Shown here: piece after piece, positions 53,963 through 62,563 of the stretch
Layout: every line of letters begins with the position of its first letter
Numbering within the stretch: the stretch's first letter is position 1
Source: Actinomyces viscosus
GTDB lineage: Bacteria; Actinomycetota; Actinomycetes; Actinomycetales; Actinomycetaceae
Direction: 5' to 3'
Length of the DNA: 64,000 nucleotides
NCBI RefSeq assembly: GCF_900637975.1
Contig: NZ_LR134477.1
Location: 1,302,001 to 1,366,000, forward strand
The notes under the pieces: model-generated
The model's input: the letters and a program-made list of their open reading frames with translations, nothing else
What the model was told of the DNA's origin: nothing
Databases searched by the model: none
Made by a program: the position numbers and the translations under genes

Positions 53963-55804
53963 TCAGGGCCTGCCGAACAGGGATCGCGCCTCGGCGGCCA
54001 GGACCACGGAGCCGACGATGAGGATTCCCGAGGCGGTCATCGGGGTGTCGTAGCCCTCGGACAGGGCCACGGCCTGCTCCACGCCCTCACCGAGCTGCTG
54101 GCTCACGACGACGCGGTCGGCGCCGTAGACCTCCTTGGCGATCTCGCCCAGGTCCTCGACGTCCATGGCCCGGGGCGAGTCGATGGGGACGCACACGACG
54201 GCGTCGGTCACCGGCTCCAGGCCCGCCAGGATCCCCTCGGCGTCCTTGTCCGCCATGACGCCCAGGACCGCGACGAGGTGCTGGAAGCCGAAGGCCTCCT
54301 CGATGGCGCCGGTGAGGGCCTCGACGCCGTGGGGGTTGTGGGCGGCGTCGACCAGGACCGTGGGCGAGGAGCGCAGGACCTCCAGGCGGCCGGGGCTGGT
54401 GACGGAGGCGAAGCCGTCCTCGACGACGCGCGCGGGAAGCCGGCGGCCGCCGTGGATCGCCTCGGCCGCCGCCAGGGCCAGCAGGGCGTTGCGGGCCTGG
54501 TACTCCCCGTGCAGCGGGACGAAGACGTCCTCGTAGACCGCGGCGGCGGTGGCCAGCGTCACCAGCTGGCCGCCGACGGCGAGCTGACGGTCGAGGACCT
54601 GCAGGACACCGGCCTCCGGCGAGGTGGGGTCCTCCTCCGGGTCTCGCTCGCGGCGCACGACGGCGCGGTGCTCGATGGCGGCCTGCTCGATCTCGGCTGC
54701 GGCCTCGGGAACCTGGTGGGCGACGACGACGGTGGAGCCGTCCTTGATGACACCGGCCTTCTCGTGGGCGATCTCGGTGATCGAGGAGCCGAGCCAGCGC
54801 TCGTGGTCGCGTCCGATCGGGGTGATGACGGCGACGTCGGAGCCGATGACGTTCGTGGCGTCCCAGCGCCCGCCCAGGCCGACCTCGATGATGGCCACGT
54901 CGACGGGGTAGTCGGCGAAGGCGGCCAGGGCCATGACGGTCAGGACCTCGAAGAAGGACAGGCGCGGCCCGCCGTCAGCAACTGAGCGCTCGTCGACCAT
55001 GGCGATGTAGGGGGCCACGTCCTCCCAGGCGGCGATGAAGCCCTCCTCGCTGATCGGCTCGCCGTCGAGGCTGATGCGCTCGCGGATGGTGGCCAGGTGG
55101 GGGGAGGTGAAGCGGCCGGTGCGCATGCCGCCGGCGGCCAGGAGGCGCTCGGTCATGCGGGCGGTGGAGGTCTTGCCGTTGGTGCCGGTGATGTGGACGG
55201 TGCGGTAGGTGCGCTCGGGGTGGCCCAGGATGTCGAGGACGGCCTCGACACGCTCCAGGGAGGGCTGGACCTGGTGCTCGGGGGCACGGGAGAGGATCTC
55301 GGCCTCGACCTGGCGCATGCAGGCGGAGACCTCGACGGCGCGGGCGGCCGCCTGAAGGTCGCGCAGGTGCTCGTCCTCGGGGGTGTCGGGGAGCTGGGGC
55401 TCCCAGGACTCCCAGTCGTCGGAGTCGTCAGCGTCGACCTCGGCGAGAAGCTCCTCAAGGCGGTCGGTGTCGCCGCCGGGGATCATGTTGGCGGCGACGA
55501 GCTCGCGCAGCGCCTCGAGGTCCTCCTGATCCTGGGCCTCGGCGTCCGCCTCCTGCCGGGCGCCGGCGTCCTGGAGCTCGGAGACGGAGACGGTCAGGCC
55601 GTCGCTGTCCGTGAGGCTGGGGGTGCCCGCGGCCTCCAGGTAGGGCAGAAGCTCAGGGTCGACGCCGGCCTCACCGAAGACAGCATCAACGACCTCCTCC
55701 CCCGTGTCACCCTCGGGGATGCCGAAGGCGGCTCCGGGCCTGGTCTCGTCCTGGTTCTCGGCCGGGTCCTGCCCGGGAAGCCGGTGGCGGCGCTCGTCGT
55801 TCAT
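53963..55804 (-). CDS. folC: Folylpolyglutamate synthase/dihydrofolate synthase with acidic N-terminal extension
   Basis: 613 residues against ~430–450 for ordinary FolC. The catalytic part begins near residue 170 (ILSRAPEHQVQPSLERVEAVL). Its P-loop is HITGTNGKTSTARM, followed by GRFTSPHL, IIEVGLGGRWDATN, VDAAHNPHGVEAL and the C-terminal ligase domain. It joins glutamate to folates. The first ~165 residues are strongly acidic and low in complexity (DADDSDDWESWEPQL) without a known domain. The ATG at 55804 was preferred over an upstream start with no ribosome site; a shorter start within the extension remains possible. Confidence 0.9.
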   Translation of the reverse strand: MNDERRHRLPGQDPAENQDETRPGAAFGIPEGDTGEEVVDAVFGEAGVDPELLPYLEAAGTPSLTDSDGLTVSVSELQDAGARQEADAEAQDQEDLEALRELVAANMIPGGDTDRLEELLAEVDADDSDDWESWEPQLPDTPEDEHLRDLQAAARAVEVSACMRQVEAEILSRAPEHQVQPSLERVEAVLDILGHPERTYRTVHITGTNGKTSTARMTERLLAAGGMRTGRFTSPHLATIRERISLDGEPISEEGFIAAWEDVAPYIAMVDERSVADGGPRLSFFEVLTVMALAAFADYPVDVAIIEVGLGGRWDATNVIGSDVAVITPIGRDHERWLGSSITEIAHEKAGVIKDGSTVVVAHQVPEAAAEIEQAAIEHRAVVRRERDPEEDPTSPEAGVLQVLDRQLAVGGQLVTLATAAAVYEDVFVPLHGEYQARNALLALAAAEAIHGGRRLPARVVEDGFASVTSPGRLEVLRSSPTVLVDAAHNPHGVEALTGAIEEAFGFQHLVAVLGVMADKDAEGILAGLEPVTDAVVCVPIDSPRAMDVEDLGEIAKEVYGADRVVVSQQLGEGVEQAVALSEGYDTPMTASGILIVGSVVLAAEARSLFGRP

Positions 55805-55981
55805 GGGTCCTCCATCTGCGGGCGCCTCACGCGCCCGCTGCCGCGCGCACCCTACCGCAGCTGACTCGCAGCGGCTCGGAGGGCCGCCCATCCCCCTCCC
55901 ATGAGGTTTATTCATAGGAACTGTTGTCGGGTCTGCTTTTTCGTCTACAGGGAGATGTGGTAGGCGCCCGCGACCTCAATG

Positions 55982-56009
55982 GGATCATCCCCGCTCGCGC
56001 GGGGTTTAC
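55982..56009 (-). CRISPR. Isolated CRISPR repeat: the displaced last repeat of the array
   Basis: All 28 bases match the consensus of the array that resumes at 59238. No further repeat lies 61 bases to the left, so this is the trailer end. Its six-base remnant of spacer (56010–56015) joins exactly to 59211–59237 once the mobile elements are removed, giving 33 bases. The remaining sequence between folC and this repeat (55805–55981) shows no gene. Confidence 0.9.
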
Positions 56010-56155
56010 CTCCTAGGGTCTGTTGCGAAAACAGGATGAAGCACCAGCGCGGTCGTAGGGTAGGTCGCGCGTTCGTACCCTCTATGGCCGGCATTAAACA
56101 AAGTTTCCTTCTGGGGTTGTGTTGTCGGGTGGTTTTGGGGGTATCGATATAGAAT

Positions 56156-57226
56156 GTGTGTGTGGTTGTTGATGTGACTGCGGAGGAGCGGGATGTTCTT
56201 CTGGCGTGGAAGAAACGCGGTGACTCGTTCGTCCTGGTGCGTTTAAAGGCTGAGGCCATTTTGTATGCCTCTCGTGGTGTCGGCACGGGTGTTATCGCTG
56301 AGATGGTCGGCCGCAGCCGCAGGACGGTGAGCAACTGGCTGCGCCGCTGGCGGTGCTCCAGGTTGCACTCGGTTGTCACTGGGCACGCCGGCAACGAGAA
56401 CGCCGCCAAGCTCACCCGCGCCCACAAGGAGCAGCTCAAGCGGATCCTGAGTAGGCCACCGGCCCAGAGCGGGATCAGGGCGGACTTCTGGGACGTACCG
56501 GCCCTGCGTGACGTGGTGCGGATCAAGTTCGGCGTGGAGTACGCCTCAGACTCCTCCTACCAGCTGCTCCTGCGCTTCGTGGGGATGAGCTTCAAGCTGC
56601 CCGACCCCTTCGACAAGCGCCGCGACGAGGCCGCCGTCACCGAGCGAATGGACCAGGTCCGTCAGGAGGTCGCCGACCTGCTGGCCCGGGGCTGGGAGGT
56701 CTACACCGTCGACGAGGTGCGCGTCGAGCACGAGGCCGTCACCCGGCGTATGTGGCTGCCCACCGGCCGTCGGACCAAGATCTATGTCGACCGAGAACGC
56801 TCGGCCCAGTCTTTCTTCGGCGCCCTGAGCCTGACCAGCAAGCAGGTGCGCGTCTACCCCATCGAGGGCAACCAGAACGCCGAGCAGGTCACCCTGGCCC
56901 TGGCCCGTCTGGTACGCGAGACGGCAAACGACAAGATCGCTGTTGTTCTTGACAACGCCGGCTTCCACCACGCCAAGGCGGTCACTGACCTGTATGAGCC
57001 CGGCCAGGCCCTGGAGCGCGTCAGGCCGATCTACCTACCTCCTTACGCGCCCGACCACAACCCAATAGAGCACGTCTGGAACACCGCCAAGAAGAACATC
57101 TCAAACATACAACGAGACAACCCCGAGGAAACCTACACCGCATTCACCAGCTACATCACCAGCCGCACCTTCGACTACGACTTCGAGCACCTACCCATCA
57201 CACCAACCCAAGAAAAGCTTGATTAA
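56156..57226 (+). CDS. IS630-family transposase (copy A)
   Basis: 356 residues. N-terminal helix-turn-helix region (GVGTGVIAEMVGRSRRTVSNWLRR, seen as EMVGRSRRTVSNWL) then a DDE domain: VDEVRVEHE, VVLDNAGFHH and PDHNPIEHVWNTAKK supply the two Asp and final Glu. It is intact and could be active. It is homologous to, but clearly different from, the transposase at 62583–63620. GTG start; an ATG a few bases upstream is in another frame. Confidence 0.92.
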   Translation: MCVVVDVTAEERDVLLAWKKRGDSFVLVRLKAEAILYASRGVGTGVIAEMVGRSRRTVSNWLRRWRCSRLHSVVTGHAGNENAAKLTRAHKEQLKRILSRPPAQSGIRADFWDVPALRDVVRIKFGVEYASDSSYQLLLRFVGMSFKLPDPFDKRRDEAAVTERMDQVRQEVADLLARGWEVYTVDEVRVEHEAVTRRMWLPTGRRTKIYVDRERSAQSFFGALSLTSKQVRVYPIEGNQNAEQVTLALARLVRETANDKIAVVLDNAGFHHAKAVTDLYEPGQALERVRPIYLPPYAPDHNPIEHVWNTAKKNISNIQRDNPEETYTAFTSYITSRTFDYDFEHLPITPTQEKLD

Positions 57227-57439
57227 AGACCGCCATACCTACCTCCTTACGCGCCCGACCACAACCCAATAGAGCACGTCTGGAACACCGCCAAGAAGAA
57301 CATCTCAAACATACAACGAGACAACCCCGAGGAAACCTACACCGCATTCACCAGCTACATCACCAGCCGCACCTTCGACTACGACTTCGAGCACCTACCC
57401 ATCACACCAACCCAAGAAAAGCTTGATTAAAGACCGCCA
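57032..57439 (+). repeat. 204-bp tandem duplication of the IS630-A 3' end
   Basis: 57032–57235 and 57236–57439 are identical as far as I can compare by eye. The unit runs from inside the transposase gene (last ~64 codons) to the end of the element, so the copy is a stop-ended fragment behind the intact gene. Both junctions share TACC microhomology. Confidence 0.9.
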
Positions 57440-57530
57440 TACCCCTCGAACGCGAGACATAAGGTACGACCGCGACATCGGGTGACTGGTGAGGGACGGC
57501 CCCCACCCGGACATACGCAACAGGACCTAA

Positions 57531-59207
57531 CCTCGATCTTTCATTGGTTGGTTGAGTGGGGTGTGGGTGGCGTCGTTGCCGGTGTCGTGGGGGCGATTAT
57601 GCCGGTTGGGTGTGACGGTCTGCCGCGTGTCGTCTCGCGGTGGTCGGGCCTTTCCAGGGGCCAGGGTTGTTCCTTCAGGGTCGTGGTGGGCAGGAGGCGG
57701 CGGTCGGGTGCCTATGGTGCGGGTAGGGCCTGAAAGCCGCTCAGTGCGGTCAGCAGGAGGCTGGTGAAGGGGTGGTCGGCCTTGTAGCGCAGGACGGTGC
57801 GGCGGGCACGGTGGGTGATGACGGCGGGGATGCTCATCAGGCGCAGGCGGATCGTCCTGGGCTCCCAGGTGCGGGCGGGGGTGGAGGCCAGGGCGAGCGG
57901 CTGGGAGAAGGCCAGCAGGTCACAGGCCAGGGCCACGATCAGGCACCAGATACGGTTCTGGGCGAACCCCTGCAAGGGAAAGCGGTCAAGCCCGGTGTCC
58001 TTGGCACAGCGGATACGGTCCCCTGGCAGCGGGCCCGTAGCCGGTGGCGGACCTCGAGATCGGCGAGCTGACCTACTTTTGTGTTGGTGGCGAAGGCGGT
58101 CAGCCGGTAGCCCCCGACGTCCTCGAAGCGCAGCTGGGCTCCCTGGTGGGGCCGCTCTCGGCGCACGGTTGACCCGCGTCCCCTTGGGCCAAGCGGTCAG
58201 GTCCAGCAGGTCAGTGATCTCAGCGACGTCCGCACCCTGCCTGGGCTGTCCGTCAGCGTTGTAGGCCGGGTCCCAGGCGGCCTCGGGGATGGTGCCCGTG
58301 GATCTGCGGCGTGTGGTCCGGCAGCGTGAACCCCACGCTGTAGGACACCCGCCGACGGGCCAGGAGCTCAATGGTCTCCTTCGTGCCTCCGGCCCCGTCG
58401 ATGCGCACCAGCACCTTTCTACCGGGTCTGGGGCCGAGCCCGGCCTGGTCCAGTGCCCGGCGGATGATCTCGACGTGGTCGGCGGCAGTGCTCGACCCCG
58501 CGTTACCGGGACGCAGCACGAGCGCCGCGCACTCACCCCCACCGTCGGGGCCGTGGTCGAACCACGCGGTCAGCGGGTGGTAGCCGAACCCCTTCTTGAA
58601 GGTCGGGGCCGCACCCTCTTTGTCTGAGTGCACATTAACCAAGGTGGCGTCGACGTCGATCACCAACGGCCGGTTCGCCGAGACGCCGGCGGTCGGTGAG
58701 TGCTCGCCGGCCAGGGCCCACACCCGATGCCGCGCTGTCCTGCGGGCCCGGTTGACGGCGGCCTCGACAGCCTCGACGTGGTCGGCCAGGGCCCCTACAA
58801 GTCGCGAGACCGTCGGGTCGGAGGCAACAAGCCCGAAGACCTCCTTGTCGCACCGCAGCAGCGAAAGGTCCGACAGGCACCAGCCTCCCAGGGCCACGCA
58901 CACCGCCAGATCCAAGATGATCTTGCCCGGGTCGTGCACCGACCCCGGCCGCCGCCACGTAGACAGGGCCTGCGAGAGCTCGTTGCCCAGGCCCGTGACC
59001 CCGCTCGTCTCGGTCAGCAGCCTCGCCCCGGCCAGACCCACCGCCGGCACCTGACCGGACTCCACACCCACAACCGGGTACAACCCGCTATTCTTCACCA
59101 CGAAGGTGTCCTCCCCCTGGAGTTCTCGGATTTCAGCAACCCGCATTATTCCAGGCGAAGCGACACCTTCACCCCACTTTCACCACCTCAACGATGAAAT
59201 CTCGAGG
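57531..59207 (-). mobile_element. IS1380-family insertion sequence, decayed
   Basis: About 1.68 kb, the usual size. Left end CCTCGATCTTTCAT and right end (complement) CCTCGAGATTTCAT are inverted repeats, flanked by the direct repeat CTAA at 57527–57530 and 59208–59211. It landed on the right border of the MITE-like element. Its transposase is broken, so it should not move by itself. Confidence 0.8.
57712..59146 (-). pseudogene. IS1380-family transposase, frameshifted
   Basis: The N-terminal part reads in one frame from 59146 (NSGLYPVVGVESG…LVIDVDATLVNVHSDKEGAAPTFKKGFGYHPL, seen as DVDATLVNVHSDKEGA) to about 58300. The sequence then continues in a second frame (AAWDPAYNADGQPRQGADVAEI) to about 58170. 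A third frame covers 58166–58015 (RRERPHQGAQLRFEDVGGYR), and the second frame returns for AKDTGLDRFPLQGFAQNRIWC to 57712. At least three frameshifts therefore separate parts of one ~450-residue DDE transposase, which is inactive. Confidence 0.88.
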
Positions 59208-59237
59208 CTAATGGGCGGGCTCCCCGGCAGCGGATTC

Positions 59238-62200
59238 GGATCATCCCCGCTCGCGCGGGGTTTACGGCTCGTCGTCACCAATCACCAGCGTGCCGTTGGG
59301 ATCATCCCCGCTCGCGCGGGGTTTACTGCCCCCGCCACTGTGGTGGAGAGTGCCCCCCCCGGATCATCCCCGCTCGCGCGGGGTTTACATCACCATCAAC
59401 GAGGTAGAACTGCGCCGCGCCGGATCATCCCCGCTCGCGCGGGGTTTACAGCATCCGCATCGCGGCGTCCCGGAAGTCCTCCGGATCATCCCCGCTCGCG
59501 CGGGGTTTACCCCGTACCGGATGCTTCCGGTACGGGGTTTCTGTGGATCATCCCCGCTCGCGCGGGGTTTACCCCGTACCGGATGCTTCCGGTACGGGGT
59601 TTCTGTGGATCATCCCCGCTCGCGCGGGGTTTACTATGTCCCACCACCACGGCCCCGGGTGCCCACAGGATCATCCCCGCTCGCGCGGGGTTTACGTGAC
59701 GCGGGTTGTGTTGGCGTGGTGCATGTCAGGATCATCCCCGCTCGCGCGGGGTTTACGAGGGCTGGCAGGCCCTGGCCGCCGGGCGCGACGGATCATCCCC
59801 GCTCGCGCGGGGTTTACCATTCCTTGCATCCAGATCAAGAAGAACCTTTCGGATCATCCCCGCTCGCGCGGAGTTTACAAGTGGGCCATTCAGCCCGGCG
59901 ATCTTCTCACCGGATCATCCCCGCTCGCGCGGGGTTTACGCTGATTGATAGGCGGCCCCGATCGAATGTCTGGGATCATCCCCGCTCGCGCGGGGTTTAC
60001 TGACCCCATTTTCTAGGACCTTGGTCCTCCCTCGGATCATCCCCGCTCGCGCGGGGTTTACGGCACCCCCAGGGCTAGCGAGGCGGAGCGTGCCGGATCA
60101 TCCCCGCTCGCGCGGGGTTTACGACCTCCCCGACGAGGCTGCCCTGCGCGCCGTCGGATCATCCCCGCTCGCGCGGGGTTTACGCTGATTGATAGGCGGC
60201 CCCGATCGGACGGGCGGGATCATCCCCGCTCGCGCGGGGTTTACTGACCGAGCGCCCCCTGGACGCAGCCTGGGCGCGGATCATCCCCGCTCGCGCGGGG
60301 TTTACCGTCAGGAGGACCCGGTCCTTCTGCTCGGGGCCGGATCATCCCCGCTCGCGCGGGGTTTACGCCCGCGCGGTGGCACCACCATAGGGGGGGGCGA
60401 GGATCATCCCCGCTCGCGCGGGGTTTACCCGTCCGGGCTAGTAGGTGGTCAGTGGATGGCGGGATCATCCCCGCTCGCGCGGGGTTTACGCCTCCTGCCC
60501 CTCCCGTAGGGAGGGGGCGCCGAGGATCATCCCCGCTCGCGCGGGGTTTACCGGCGTGTCGGCCGTCACGGCGCGAGCCGCTGAGGATCATCCCCGCTCG
60601 CGCGGGGTTTACCGGTAGGCGACCGACATTGCTTTGGGCGTTGCCGGATCATCCCCGCTCGCGCGGGGTTTACTTTCAGGTCAGTGATATGCGCGGAATC
60701 ATGCCCGGATCATCCCCGCTCGCGCGGGGTTTACCCGCGCGGTGGCACCACCATAGGGGGGGCGAGGATCATCCCCGCTCGCGCGGGGTTTACCCGCGCG
60801 GTGGCACCACCATAGGGGGGCGAGGATCATCCCCGCTCGCGCGGGGTTTACGCGTCGGCCGCGACCGTCAACGGCGACGCCGACGGATCATCCCCGCTCG
60901 CGCGGGGTTTACTGGGAGCCGACGGCCAAGACCCTGCTGTCTGCCGGATCATCCCCGCTCGCGCGGGGTTTACGCCGGGCTGGGTGAAGCTGGCGCCGAG
61001 GAGCTCGGATCATCCCCGCTCGCGCGGGGTTTACTCAGCCGGGGTCTGGGCACCGACCATGCGGCCGGGATCATCCCCGCTCGCGCGGGGTTTACCTCCT
61101 GTTCGTTTCTCTCATTGGACTCGCGTGGGGATCATCCCCGCTCGCGCGGGGTTTACTGGATGAACGGCTTAATCTTCTCGGTGTCGACGGGATCATCCCC
61201 GCTCGCGCGGGGTTTACTCGAGTTCACCGATTCAGCGGACAAGCACGACGGGATCATCCCCGCTCGCGCGGGGTTTACGGGTGGGTGCAGGATCGTTGGT
61301 CATGGTGCTTCGGATCATCCCCGCTCGCGCGGGGTTTACCCGTGCTTCTCGATGTAGGCGTCAAGAGCCGCGGGATCATCCCCGCTCGCGCGGGGTTTAC
61401 AAGCTCGGCACTCCTGCTACCGGGCTGGCCGCCGGATCATCCCCGCTCGCGCGGGGTTTACCTGCCTGGGCTGGGTGGCCTGGGTGATCTGCTGGGATCA
61501 TCCCCGCTCGCGCGGGGTTTACTGTACGCGGCGCGTACGGCGGAGGGCCTTCAGGGGATCATCCCCGCTCGCGCGGGGTTTACGTGTACTCGTCTGGGGA
61601 CCACGCCTCATCTCGGGGATCATCCCCGCTCGCGCGGGGTTTACACGTACCAGGTGACTGGCCCCGCTGGCGACAGCGGATCATCCCCGCTCGCGCGGGG
61701 TTTACGCGTCGGTACCGTGAGCGCCTGCAGCAGGAACGGGATCATCCCCGCTCGCGCGGGGTTTACACGTACCAGGTGACTGGCCCCGCTGGCGACGGCG
61801 GATCATCCCCGCTCGCGCGGGGTTTACCGGTTTTTTTGTGCCCCGCGGCCTGGACGTATGGGATCATCCCCGCTCGCGCGGGGTTTACACTGATCGACCA
61901 AGCCGATCAGTAAGCACGACAGGATCATCCCCGCTCGCGCGGGGTTTACCGCTGGCGAGCTCGCTCGATCGCATCATCCCGCGGATCATCCCCGCTCGCG
62001 CGGGGTTTACGAGCTCGAGGTCGGAGACACGAACCAGGCGATGGGATCATCCCCGCTCGCGCGGGGTTTACGCAAGGCTGGAGTCACCTACCGTGAGGTC
62101 GACCGGATCATCCCCGCTCGCGCGGGGTTTACCCCCCATCCACACGCCTGCTGGCGCCCCTGACGGATCATCCCCGCTCGCGCGGGGTTTACTGGACGGT

Positions 62201-62563
62201 GGCGGCGTAGCCGAGTTGGACGTGCGGATCATCCCCGCTCGCGCGGGGTTTACTCCCCCATCCACACGCCTGCTGGCGCCCCTGACGGATCATCCCCGCT
62301 CGCGCGGGGTTTACCCAGCTGCGTCCAGTGCACAGCGACCAAGCGCGGGATCATCCCCGCTCGCGCGGGGTTTACGCCGGAGATGAGCCTCTACCGGCGC
62401 GTACGACGGGATCATCCCCGCTCGCGCGGGGTTTACGCAAGGCTGGAGTCACCTACCGTGAGGTCGACCGGATCATCCCCGCTCGCGCGGGGTTTACCCA
62501 TTCTTGAACCCGAAAGGCACGAAGACCTTGGGATCATCCCCGCTCGCGCGGGGTTTACTGCTA
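59238..62563 (-). CRISPR. Type I-E-type CRISPR array, main block (55 repeats)
   Basis: 55 repeats of 28 bases, plus-strand form beginning GGATCATCCCCG and ending GCGGGGTTTAC, at a 61-base period (33-base spacers; a few of 34, 32, 31 and 30). One repeat (59851) carries a G-to-A change near its end. Read on the minus strand the repeat ends GGGGATGATCC, the form used by actinobacterial I-E systems, so transcription is probably right to left. Several spacers are repeated or near-repeated. The last spacer (from 62559) is cut by the IS630-B insertion. No cas gene is in the window. Confidence 0.97.

Larger units (their letters stand above)
56085..57439 (+). mobile_element. IS630-family insertion sequence, copy A
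   Basis: Ends TATGGCCGGCATTAAAC… (left) and, in complement, TATGGCGGTCTTTAATC… (right), flanked by TA at 56083–56084 and 57440–57441, the family's target. The right end is extended by a 204-base tandem copy. It sits in the middle of the MITE-like element, between CGCGTTCG and CGAACGCG, i.e. at that hairpin's tip. Confidence 0.75.
56016..57527. mobile_element. MITE-like element (~155 bp) split by an IS630-family insertion
   Basis: The outer ends read GGGTCTGTTGCG (56016) and, on the other strand from 57527, GGTCCTGTTGCG. Inner parts of both arms also match in inverted order (GCGGTCGTA and CGCGTTCG). Without the inserted IS630 the element is about 155 bases, too small for a transposase, and folds into a long hairpin. 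The flanking CCTA occurs on both sides, so the target duplication is two to four bases. The transposase that moves it is not visible. Confidence 0.6.

Noticed and set aside
56016..57527. Reading the GGGTCTGTTGCG ends as an IS6-family element
   Set aside because: The ends resemble that family, but the only transposase inside is IS630-type with its own ends and TA target, so a MITE-like outer element fits better.
57482..57767. Small plus-strand open frames in the IS1380 3' end
   Set aside because: They lie in non-coding terminal sequence of the element and lack motifs or ribosome sites.
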